The position numbers were made by a program, and so were the translations under genes. Shown here one piece after another: positions 7,945-14,808 of a DNA stretch of 64,000 bases. Source of the DNA: Nocardioides alkalitolerans (GTDB lineage Bacteria; Actinomycetota; Actinomycetes; Propionibacteriales; Nocardioidaceae); the NCBI GenBank assembly GCA_038184435.1, contig CP116227.1, forward strand, positions 558,001-622,000. The letters run 5' to 3'. The notes under the pieces were generated by a model. That model was not told where the DNA came from. It was given only the letters and a program-made list of their open reading frames with translations, and did no database searches. Positions within the stretch are counted from its first letter, which is position 1. Each line of letters opens with the position of its first letter.

Positions 7945-8901
7945 TCAGTCCTCGGCCTGCAGGTTGGTGCGCAGCTGGTCGAGCGTGCGGGCGAGCAGGC
8001 GCGACACGTGCATCTGCGAGACGCCGATCTCGGCGGCGATCTGCGACTGCGTCATGTTCTTGAAGAAGCGCAGCAGCAGGATCTTCTTCTCCCGCGCCGG
8101 CAGCTGGTCGAGCAACGGCTTGAGGGACTCGCGGATCTCGACGTGCTCGAGGCCCTCGTCGTCGACGCCGATGGTGTCGAGCATCGTCATGGTGGAGTCG
8201 TCGCTGTTGTCGGTCGCGTCGAGCGACAGGGTCGAGTAGGCGTTGCTCGACTCGATGCCCTCGACGATCTCCTCGCTGCTGCAGCCGATTGCCTCGGCCA
8301 GCTCGCTGACCGTGGGGGAGCGGCCGAGCCGCTGGGTGAGCTCCGCGGTCGTGGCGCTGATCTGCATCCGCAGCTCCTGCAACCGGCGCGGCACGCGGAT
8401 GGCCCAGCCCTTGTCGCGGAAGTAGCGCTTGATCTCACCGATGATCGTGGGCGTCGCGTACGTCGAGAACTCGACGCCGCGCTCGGTGTCGAAGCGGTCG
8501 ATCGACTTGAGCAGGCCGATCGTGCCGACCTGCACCAGGTCCTCGAACGGCTCGCCGCGGTTGCGGAACCGGCGGGCGCAGTGCTCGACGAGCGGCAGGT
8601 GCAGGTGGACGAGGTTGTCGCGCGCCTCCTGGCGGGTGGCCTCGCCCGACAGCTCGTGCCGGAGGTCGGCGAAGAGAGCCGCGCTGCGGGCCCGGGTCTG
8701 CTCGATGCCGATGGCGCGGGCGTCCGGCTCGGGGCCGGTGACGGGTTCCGGGGCGGCGCCGCCGTCGGCCTCCGTCATGGAGGCGACGACCTCGGCGACG
8801 AGGGCCGCGTCCTCGGCGGACGGCTCCTGCGGGGCGTCCGTGTCGGGATCGACCTCGGTCTCGCTCGGCTGGTCGGGACGACCGGGGAGGGTGGGAGTCA
8901 T
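7945..8901 (-). CDS. sigF: Alternative sigma factor SigF (SigB/F family)
   Basis: 318 residues. After a 65-residue acidic, probably disordered extension come sigma region 2 (FEDLVQVGTIGLLKSIDRFD, FSTYATPTIIGEIKRYFRDK), region 3 and region 4 (REKKILLLRFFKNMTQSQIAAEIGVSQMHVSRLLARTL). The RYFRDKGW pattern is diagnostic of the SigB/SigF/SigG group. Such sigma factors direct general stress or stationary-phase genes and are held by an anti-sigma factor. Its rsbW-like partner is immediately upstream with one base between stop and start, so they form an operon. The window shows no sporulation genes. Confidence 0.92.
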   Translation of the reverse strand: MTPTLPGRPDQPSETEVDPDTDAPQEPSAEDAALVAEVVASMTEADGGAAPEPVTGPEPDARAIGIEQTRARSAALFADLRHELSGEATRQEARDNLVHLHLPLVEHCARRFRNRGEPFEDLVQVGTIGLLKSIDRFDTERGVEFSTYATPTIIGEIKRYFRDKGWAIRVPRRLQELRMQISATTAELTQRLGRSPTVSELAEAIGCSSEEIVEGIESSNAYSTLSLDATDNSDDSTMTMLDTIGVDDEGLEHVEIRESLKPLLDQLPAREKKILLLRFFKNMTQSQIAAEIGVSQMHVSRLLARTLDQLRTNLQAED

Positions 8902-8902
8902 C

Positions 8903-9313
8903 TCAGAGGTCGGTGCCCGAGACGATCGTGAGGCGCACCGTGAACGAGTCCGCGGTGGTGACCTCCTCGGCCGAGGTGGCGATCGTGGTGAGGACCTGCC
9001 AGGCGAAGCTCTCGTAGTTGGGCTCGGGAGCGGTCGACGTGGTGACGCCGACCTCGACGGTCAGGGCCCGGTCACCCAGGTGGAACGCGCAGCGCAGGTC
9101 GCTCTCGGGATCGGCCTCGGGGAGCACGAGCGCGGTGGCCTCGCCGACCGCCATCCGCAGGTCCTCGATGTCGTCGATCGTGAAGTCGAGGCGCGCGGCC
9201 AGACCGGCGGCGGTGGTGCGGAGCACCGACACGAACGCGCCGTCGGCGGGGAGCCGCAGCTCGACGTCCGCACGGCCCGTGGGGAAGGTGGGCGCCGCAC
9301 CGGGCACGGTCAT
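8903..9313 (-). CDS. rsbW: Anti-sigma factor RsbW/UsfX type
   Basis: 136 residues with the GHKL-like fold of anti-sigma kinases: FVSVLRTTAAGLAARLDFTIDDIEDLRMAVGEA and, near the end, FAWQVLTTIATSAEE. As in mycobacterial UsfX, the N-box asparagine expected after GEA is absent (GEATALVLPEA), so ATP binding or kinase activity may be reduced. Binding SigF and releasing it on interaction with anti-anti-sigma proteins is the expected role. ATG 9313 has AAGGA about eleven bases upstream. No anti-anti-sigma gene is adjacent; a STAS protein is encoded at 63588, far away. Confidence 0.83.
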   Translation of the reverse strand: MTVPGAAPTFPTGRADVELRLPADGAFVSVLRTTAAGLAARLDFTIDDIEDLRMAVGEATALVLPEADPESDLRCAFHLGDRALTVEVGVTTSTAPEPNYESFAWQVLTTIATSAEEVTTADSFTVRLTIVSGTDL

Positions 9314-9411
9314 GGGGAGCGTCCTTCCGAAGGGCGACGAGGTCCCGGCCGACTCTAGGACATCGGGCCCGCTGCCGACGGAGCAGCCCGCCGGGCGCGC
9401 CCCACCTCTCC

Positions 9412-9459
9412 GGACGTCATGCGAAGCGGCGGCCGCGACCGCCGGGACGCATGACGTCC
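9412..9459. repeat. Long hairpin 1 of a twin palindrome between serA and rsbW
   Basis: GGACGTCATGCG (9412-9423) is the exact reverse complement of 9448-9459. The 24-base centre contains a further CGGCG/CGCCG stem, and CT-rich and GA-rich flanks extend the pairing. The arm is shared with hairpin 2 at 9486-9533. Confidence 0.75.
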
Positions 9460-9485
9460 CGGAGGGACCTGGCCCCCTCCCTCGC

Positions 9486-9533
9486 GGACGTCATGCGGAG
9501 CGCGGGCCGGGGCCACCGCTCCGCATGACGTCC
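9486..9533. repeat. Long hairpin 2 of the twin palindrome
   Basis: GGACGTCATGCGGAGCG (9486-9502) and its perfect 17-base complement (9517-9533) enclose a 14-base loop. CCCTCCC on the left and GGGAGGG on the right lengthen the stem. The first 12 bases of the arm equal hairpin 1. Lying downstream of serA, the pair may act as terminators, but two copies of the same 12-base arm is unusual. Confidence 0.75.
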
Positions 9534-9553
9534 CGGGAGGGGAGGGGGTGGGC

Positions 9554-10762
9554 TCAGACGACCTGGTTCGGCACCCAGGTGCGGACCCACCGCGTGTTGG
9601 CGTCGGCGCGCAGCTTGTCGAGGGTGTCCTGCGGGGTCGTGGAGTCGACGTCGGTCACGACGTACCCGAGCTCGCCGGCGGTCGCCAGCGCCTGGGCCGT
9701 GATGTTGCCGGTGGTCGCGAGCGTCTGGTTGAGCCGCGCGAGCACGCCGGGGGCGTTCTCGTGCAGCAGGCCGACCCGGGTGCCGACGGTCAGCGGCGCC
9801 GGCTGGACGCCGGGCAGGTTGACCGACAGGGCCGTGCTGCCCTGGCGCACGAAGCCCGTCAGCTTGCCCGCGACGAAGCGACCGATCTCCTCCTGCGCCT
9901 CCAGCGTCGAGGCACCCACGTGCGGGGTGAGGATGACGTTGTCGAGTCCCCGGAGCACCGACTCGAACGTGTCGCCCTGCGCCTTCGGCTCGATCGGGAA
10001 CACGTCGATGGCGGCACCCGCGATGTGGCCCGACAGGATGTTGTCGCGGAGGGCCACGTCGTCGACGACCATGCCGCGGGAGGCGTTGATGAACAGCGCC
10101 CGGGGCTTCATCGCCGCGAACTGCTCGGCGCCGAAGAGCCCGGCGTTGCCCGGTCGCCCGTCGACGTGGAGGCTCACGACGTCCGCGTGCGCGAGCAGTT
10201 CGTCCATGGAGCGCATGCGCCGCGCGTTGCCATGGGCCGGACGGTCGGCGATGTCGTAGAACACGACGCGCATGCCGAGCGCCTCGGCGACGTTGGAGAG
10301 CTGGGTGCCGATGTTGCCGTAGCCGATGATGCCGAGCGTGCGTCCCCGCACCTCGTGGCTGCCCTTGGCCGACTTGTCCCAGATGCCGTTGTGGAGGCGC
10401 TCCGTCTTCTCCGTGAGGCGCCGGGCCAGCGCGAGGATCTCGGCGATGACGAGCTCGACGACGCTGCGGGAGTTGGAGTACGGCGCGTTGAAGACCGGCA
10501 GCCCGCGCTCGGCCGCGGCGGTGAGCGCGACCTGGTTGGTGCCGATGCAGAAGCAGCCCACGGCCTGCAGGTGCGGCACCGCGTCGAGGACGCGCTCGGT
10601 GACCCGGGTGTTGGACCGGATCCCGAGGAGCTCCACGCCGTCGAGCGCGGCGATCAGGTCGTCCTCGTCGAGCGAGCCCGGCCGACGGAGCACCTCGATC
10701 CCGGCGTCGTCGAAAACCTCCTGCGAGGAGGTGTGGATGTCTTCGAGCAGCAGCGCCTTCAT
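9554..10762 (-). CDS. serA: D-3-phosphoglycerate dehydrogenase SerA, with ACT domain
   Basis: 402 residues, the length of the E. coli-type enzyme rather than the 530-residue mycobacterial form. The NAD-binding fold carries GIIGYGNIGTQLSN, the catalytic Arg lies in INASRGMVVD, Glu in the GAAIDVFPIEP region and His in LTPHVGAST. The last 75 residues (VGLLHENAPGVLARLNQTLATTGNI) are an ACT domain for serine feedback. It catalyses the first step of serine synthesis from 3-phosphoglycerate. It is monocistronic by context, with an A/T-rich candidate -10 (TAGATT, minus strand, around 10835-10840) giving a leader of about 70 bases. Confidence 0.95.
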   Translation of the reverse strand: MKALLLEDIHTSSQEVFDDAGIEVLRRPGSLDEDDLIAALDGVELLGIRSNTRVTERVLDAVPHLQAVGCFCIGTNQVALTAAAERGLPVFNAPYSNSRSVVELVIAEILALARRLTEKTERLHNGIWDKSAKGSHEVRGRTLGIIGYGNIGTQLSNVAEALGMRVVFYDIADRPAHGNARRMRSMDELLAHADVVSLHVDGRPGNAGLFGAEQFAAMKPRALFINASRGMVVDDVALRDNILSGHIAGAAIDVFPIEPKAQGDTFESVLRGLDNVILTPHVGASTLEAQEEIGRFVAGKLTGFVRQGSTALSVNLPGVQPAPLTVGTRVGLLHENAPGVLARLNQTLATTGNITAQALATAGELGYVVTDVDSTTPQDTLDKLRADANTRWVRTWVPNQVV

Positions 10763-10881
10763 CAGTCTTCCGTCGTCGGGGTCACGGGGGTCACGGGCAC
10801 GGACGCGGTCCTGACGGGCGACGTCCGAGCACCGAATCTAATGTCTGGGCCCGGGGATCTGTTCCTCGGGCCGAGGGATGG

Positions 10882-11682
10882 TCAGCCGAGGTCGCGGCGC
10901 AGGGTGGTGAGCCGTCCCACGAGGGCGAGCCCCACGGCGTACGCCAGCATCACGAGCCCCGCGGCCCACCGCGGCAGGAGCTCGCTGTCGCCGAGCTCCC
11001 CGAAGAAGCTCGAGCCGATGAGGCCGTCGGCCGCGGCACCCGGCAGGAACATCGCGACGCGGCCGAGGCCGTCGAACGCCCCGAGCGCCACCCGGGCGAC
11101 CGGCTCGACGAACTGGGTGAAGACGAGGATGACGACGATCGCAGCGACCTGCTGGGTGAGCACCGCGCCGAAGCCGGTGCCGATGACGGTCCAGAGCACC
11201 GTCGCGACGACCGTGAGCGCGATGACACGCCAGACCTCGCCGCTGTCCAGGTAGGCCCCGTCGCCGCGCCAGGCGAGCACCGGCGCGGCCGCGCCGACGA
11301 TCCCGGCGACGCCGGCCAGCCCGTACACGAGCCCCAGCGGCACGCCGACGGCCAGCTTGGCGAGCAGCACGACCGTGCGACGCGGCTCGACCAGCAACGT
11401 CTGCGCGATCGTGCGGTGGCGGAACTCGCACGTCATCAGCAGGCTGCCCGCGAGGAGCGGGAAGGCGTAGCCGACGGCGTTGACGAGCCCGTAGACGGTC
11501 GTCGCGGCCGCCTCGCCCTCGACGGGGGCGACCGCTGCCGTGGAGTCGCCCGCGGCGACGGTGAGGGCGAAGGCCATGACGGCGCCGATGAAGGCCAGGT
11601 AGCCGAACATGGCCAGCGCCAGCACCCACCACATCCGGGTGCTGGTCAGCTTGGTCAGCTCCGAGCGGATCGCGGCGCCCAT
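10882..11682 (-). CDS. ABC transporter permease (ABC-2 type)
   Basis: 266 residues with six hydrophobic segments. It begins with the typical IRSELTKLTSTRMWW, has a large outside loop after TM1, and contains LLMTCEFRHRTIAQTLLVEPRR, the cytosolic coupling segment of this permease family. Its start shares one base with the stop of the ATPase gene, so the two are translationally coupled and form one exporter. The substrate is unknown; related systems export lipids, lantibiotics or drugs. Confidence 0.85.
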   Translation of the reverse strand: MGAAIRSELTKLTSTRMWWVLALAMFGYLAFIGAVMAFALTVAAGDSTAAVAPVEGEAAATTVYGLVNAVGYAFPLLAGSLLMTCEFRHRTIAQTLLVEPRRTVVLLAKLAVGVPLGLVYGLAGVAGIVGAAAPVLAWRGDGAYLDSGEVWRVIALTVVATVLWTVIGTGFGAVLTQQVAAIVVILVFTQFVEPVARVALGAFDGLGRVAMFLPGAAADGLIGSSFFGELGDSELLPRWAAGLVMLAYAVGLALVGRLTTLRRDLG

Positions 11683-12638
11683 CAGCGGCCCCCTGCCGCG
11701 TGCAGGGGCGCCGGCGTCGTCGGGCTCGTCAGGCGCAGGAAGACCTCCTCGAGGTCGACGTCCCGCGGCTCGAGGCGGTGCAGCGGCACCCCGGCCGCGA
11801 AGGCGGCGTCGCCGACGCGCGCGGCCGCGACGTCCTGCACGAGCAGCCCGGACTCGTGCCGCTCCGCCCTCCACCCCTGCTGGGTGACGAGGCGCCCGAG
11901 GGCGGCCACGTCGGGGGAGGAGACGTACGTCGCGACCGCGGCCAGCTCGGCCAGGGCCGCCAGTGAGGACGCGTGCACGAGACGGCCGCGCGCGACGATC
12001 ACGACGTCGTCCACGGTGTGCTGCACCTCGCGCAGCGCGTGGCTCGAGACGAGCACCGTGCGGCCCTCGGCCGCGAACTGGCGGAGGAGGTGGCGCAACC
12101 ACACGATGCCCTGGGGGTCGAGACCGTTGGCGGGCTCGTCCAGCACGAGGACGGGCGGGTCGCCGAGCAGGGCGGTCGCCAGCCCGAGGCGCTGCCGCAT
12201 GCCCATCGAGTAGCCGCCGACCCGCCGGTGCTCGGCGCCCTCCAGCCCGACGAGCGCGATCAGCTCCCGGCAGCGGGCCGGCCCCACGCCGCACGGTGCG
12301 GCGAACGACCGCAGGTGGTCGATGCCGCTGCGGCCGGGATGGAACCCGGGCTCGAGCGAGCTGCCCACGACGGTGGCCGGCAACCGGTGGTCCCGATAGC
12401 TCCGGCCGCCGATGAGGGCGCGCCCGGCGGTGGGCGTGGCGAGGCCCAGCAGCATCCGGATCGTGGTGGTCTTGCCGGCCCCGTTGGGGCCGAGGAAGCC
12501 GGTGACCGCACCGGGTCGCACGGAGAAGGTCAGTCCGTCCACGGCGGGCAGACCGCCGTAGACCTTGGTCAGCGCCTCGACCTCGATCGTGGGTGCGGAC
12601 GGCCTGCTGGTGCTCGTGGTGCGGGTGGTCGACGTCAT
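11682..12638 (-). CDS. ABC transporter ATP-binding protein
   Basis: 318 residues from ATG 12638. Walker A FLGPNGAGKTTTIRML, signature YSMGMRQRLGLA, Walker B PVLVLDEPANGLDPQG and the switch His in VLVSSHALREV are all intact. The C-terminal 90 residues form the accessory domain usual in DrrA/NatA-type exporters (RLEPRDVDLEEVFLRLT). A longer reading frame continues upstream, but ATG 12638 has AAGGAG ten bases before it and gives the usual length. It pairs with the permease downstream; a TetR gene precedes it on the same strand and is the probable regulator. Confidence 0.92.
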   Translation of the reverse strand: MTSTTRTTSTSRPSAPTIEVEALTKVYGGLPAVDGLTFSVRPGAVTGFLGPNGAGKTTTIRMLLGLATPTAGRALIGGRSYRDHRLPATVVGSSLEPGFHPGRSGIDHLRSFAAPCGVGPARCRELIALVGLEGAEHRRVGGYSMGMRQRLGLATALLGDPPVLVLDEPANGLDPQGIVWLRHLLRQFAAEGRTVLVSSHALREVQHTVDDVVIVARGRLVHASSLAALAELAAVATYVSSPDVAALGRLVTQQGWRAERHESGLLVQDVAAARVGDAAFAAGVPLHRLEPRDVDLEEVFLRLTSPTTPAPLHAAGGR

Positions 12639-12691
12639 CGTCGGGTGGCTCCTTCCCCCGGGTGGTGTGCCGGGTCCACCCTCGCAGGCCC

Positions 12692-13339
12692 TCAGCCCAG
12701 GTCGAAGACCAGGTGGTCGAGCGCGCGGCGCACCCACGCGCCGTACTGCTCCGGCGTCCAGCCGTGGCGCTCGACGTAGCGGTGGTAGACCTCCGCCGAC
12801 GCCACCACGTTCCACGTGCACGCGCGGTCCGCCGTGGGCACGTCACCGGTGAGCAGCCCCCGCTCGGCCGCCCAGGCCACCCCCGCGACGCACGCGTCGT
12901 CGTCCCGGGCGGCGATCGTCTCGAACAGGGCGGCCGCCTCGGGGTCGAGGCCCGCGGCGTCCCGCAGCGCGAACCAGAGGCGGACGGAGCGTGCGTGGTG
13001 GTCGGCCAGCCACGCGACGTACGTCGTCAGCGCCTCCTCCGTCGGCAGCGCCATCATCTGCTGGATGGAGGGCTCGTCGGTGATCGGTCGCACGTCCGCC
13101 TGGTCGCTGATGGTGCGCTGGTAGGCCTCGACGAGCAGGTGGGCCTTCGAGCCGGACAGGTTGACGCGCGGCACGGAGACCCCGGCGGCGTCCGCGATCG
13201 CGGCGAGCGTGGTGGCCTGGTAGCCCAGCGTCCCGAACAGCTCGCGGGCGCTGGCGATGATGCGGCCGTGGGTCGCCTCCAGGGCGGCCGTGCGCAGCGG
13301 CGACACGTAGCGGCGGCGCGGGCGGTCAGGATCGTTCAC
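12692..13339 (-). CDS. TetR-family transcriptional regulator of the ABC exporter operon
   Basis: 215 residues from GTG 13339, preceded by GAGGT at seven bases. The N-terminal helix-turn-helix is IIASARELFGTLGYQATTLAAIADAAGVSVPRVNLSGSKAHLLVEAYQR; the ligand-binding half has no recognisable specificity. VPRVNLSGSK replaces the more usual VSxxTVYxHFxSK, which is unusual but seen in the family. It lies 53 bases upstream of the ABC ATPase gene on the same strand, so it probably controls both itself and the exporter. Confidence 0.82.
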   Translation of the reverse strand: MNDPDRPRRRYVSPLRTAALEATHGRIIASARELFGTLGYQATTLAAIADAAGVSVPRVNLSGSKAHLLVEAYQRTISDQADVRPITDEPSIQQMMALPTEEALTTYVAWLADHHARSVRLWFALRDAAGLDPEAAALFETIAARDDDACVAGVAWAAERGLLTGDVPTADRACTWNVVASAEVYHRYVERHGWTPEQYGAWVRRALDHLVFDLG

Positions 13340-13438
13340 CGCGGGGACCTCGGATCGGTTGGTGCGGGCCGGCACGGGCGTGCCGCAGGGGCACGCTACT
13401 CCTGCGGTACCCACGGCGCGCGGGCTTCTGCGTGGACT

Positions 13439-14032
13439 TCACCCGGCGGTTCGCGCGGCCTGCGAGCGCAGCCGGAGTCGGCGCACCAGACCGGGCAGCA
13501 CCCCCACGGCCAGCACCACGAGGACGACGAGCGCGAGAGCCAGGCCCGGGTCGGGGACGAGCCAGTTGCCGAGCACGCCGATGGCGGCGTACGCGACCGA
13601 CCACAGCGCGGCGGCCGCGACGTTGGCCGAGGCGAACCGTGCGGTCGGGTAGCCCCCGAGCGCGGCCACCAGCAGCACCGGGATGCGGCCGCCCGGCACG
13701 AGGCGGGAGAGCAGCAGCGAGCGCACCTCGTTGTGCTCCAGGCGGGTGCGCAGGCGGCGCAGGGCGCCGTCCGGGTCCTCCGCGTGCAGCCAGCCCCGCC
13801 GCTGGGCCAGGGGGGTGCCGGCCCGGCGGAGCACGACGTAGGTGACGAGGTCGCCGGTGTAGGCGCCGGCGGCGCCGACCGCGACGACGAGCACGATCTC
13901 CCACGGACGCTCCACCGCCGCGAGCACGGCTCCGGCGCTGACGAGCGCCCCCGTGGGCACGACGGGCACCACCGCACCGAGGCTGACGAGCGCGTAGAGG
14001 CCGATCAGTCCGCCGAGCCCGAGGTCGGTCAT
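13439..14032 (-). CDS. DedA/VTT-family membrane protein
   Basis: 197 residues, five to six hydrophobic segments. The DedA signature elements are present: an amphipathic re-entrant start, GAAGAYTGDLVTYVVLRRAG, LLSRLVPGGRIPVLLVAALGGYP (the conserved RxxPGxR-like motif) and AYAAIGVLGNWL. DedA/VTT proteins move phospholipids or undecaprenyl phosphate across the membrane. The start overlaps the stop of the MBL gene as ATGA, and the MBL gene overlaps the phosphodiesterase gene the same way, so the three are one tightly coupled operon. Confidence 0.82.
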   Translation of the reverse strand: MTDLGLGGLIGLYALVSLGAVVPVVPTGALVSAGAVLAAVERPWEIVLVVAVGAAGAYTGDLVTYVVLRRAGTPLAQRRGWLHAEDPDGALRRLRTRLEHNEVRSLLLSRLVPGGRIPVLLVAALGGYPTARFASANVAAAALWSVAYAAIGVLGNWLVPDPGLALALVVLVVLAVGVLPGLVRRLRLRSQAARTAG

Positions 14033-14808
14033 CGCTCGACCCGCTCGCCGGGGGCCGGGACGACGACCTCGGCCGCGAGGCCCGCCTCCCGGGCCGCAGC
14101 GCGGAAGCGCCCGGGCGGGTCGACGAACAGCTCGCGGTGGCTGCGCGGGTGCACCCGGCGCAGGCCGACCGGCCAGAACGTCCCGTAGTGCACGGGCACG
14201 ACGACCCGTGCGCCCACGGCTGCGACGGCGGCGACCGCCTGCACGGGGTCGAGGTGGTGCTCGCCCAGGCTCGGGCCCCAGCCGCCGATGGGCACGAGGG
14301 CCAGGTCGACGGGGGCCACGGCCTCGAGCCCCGGCAGCGGCCCGGTGTCGCCGGGGTACCAGCAGGACCGCCCGCCGTGCTCGAACCGGAAGCCCAGCGC
14401 CGGGGCGCCACGGCCACCGGGCACCCGTCCGCGGCGTACGTCGCGGTGGCCGTCGTGGTGCGCCCGCAGCACCTCGACGCGCACCCCCGCGACGTCGAGC
14501 ACGTCGCCGGGGGCGGCCTCGATGCAGGTGAGACGCCGCAGTGCCGGCACCGCCCGCGGGGCGCCACGGGGCACGACGACGGGGACGCGGGTGCCGTGGC
14601 GTCGCAGCGACGGCAGGTGGAGGTGGTCGTGGTGGAGGTGGGAGACGAGCACCAGGTCGGCCTCGGCGGCCGCCGGCGAGGGCACCGGCGAGGTGCGGCG
14701 CAGGTGGAGGAGGCGCCGGCCGAGCAGCGGGTCGGTCGCGACCCGTGCCCCCGCCAGCTCGACGGTCGCGCTCGCGTGGCCCCACCAGGTGACGGCGAGC
14801 CGGGTCAT
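14029..14808 (-). CDS. Metallo-beta-lactamase-fold hydrolase (UlaG/NAPE-PLD-like)
   Basis: 259 residues. It starts LAVTWWGHASATVELAG, as in UlaG and N-acylphosphatidylethanolamine phospholipase D-like hydrolases. The metal motif VSHLHHDHLHLPSL (HxHxDH) is intact, followed by HHDGHRD, YPGDTGPLPG and VPVHYGTF for the other metal ligands. The expected reaction is hydrolysis of a phosphodiester or lactone, perhaps in a lipid, given the gene's position between a membrane phosphodiesterase and a DedA flippase-like protein. Four-base ATGA overlaps on both sides indicate translational coupling. Confidence 0.84.
   Translation of the reverse strand: MTRLAVTWWGHASATVELAGARVATDPLLGRRLLHLRRTSPVPSPAAAEADLVLVSHLHHDHLHLPSLRRHGTRVPVVVPRGAPRAVPALRRLTCIEAAPGDVLDVAGVRVEVLRAHHDGHRDVRRGRVPGGRGAPALGFRFEHGGRSCWYPGDTGPLPGLEAVAPVDLALVPIGGWGPSLGEHHLDPVQAVAAVAAVGARVVVPVHYGTFWPVGLRRVHPRSHRELFVDPPGRFRAAAREAGLAAEVVVPAPGERVER

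Noticed and set aside
7945..9313. sigF-rsbW as a sporulation sigma operon
   Set aside because: No sporulation genes and no spoIIAA-type gene adjacent; the sequences match the actinobacterial stress-response SigF/UsfX pair.
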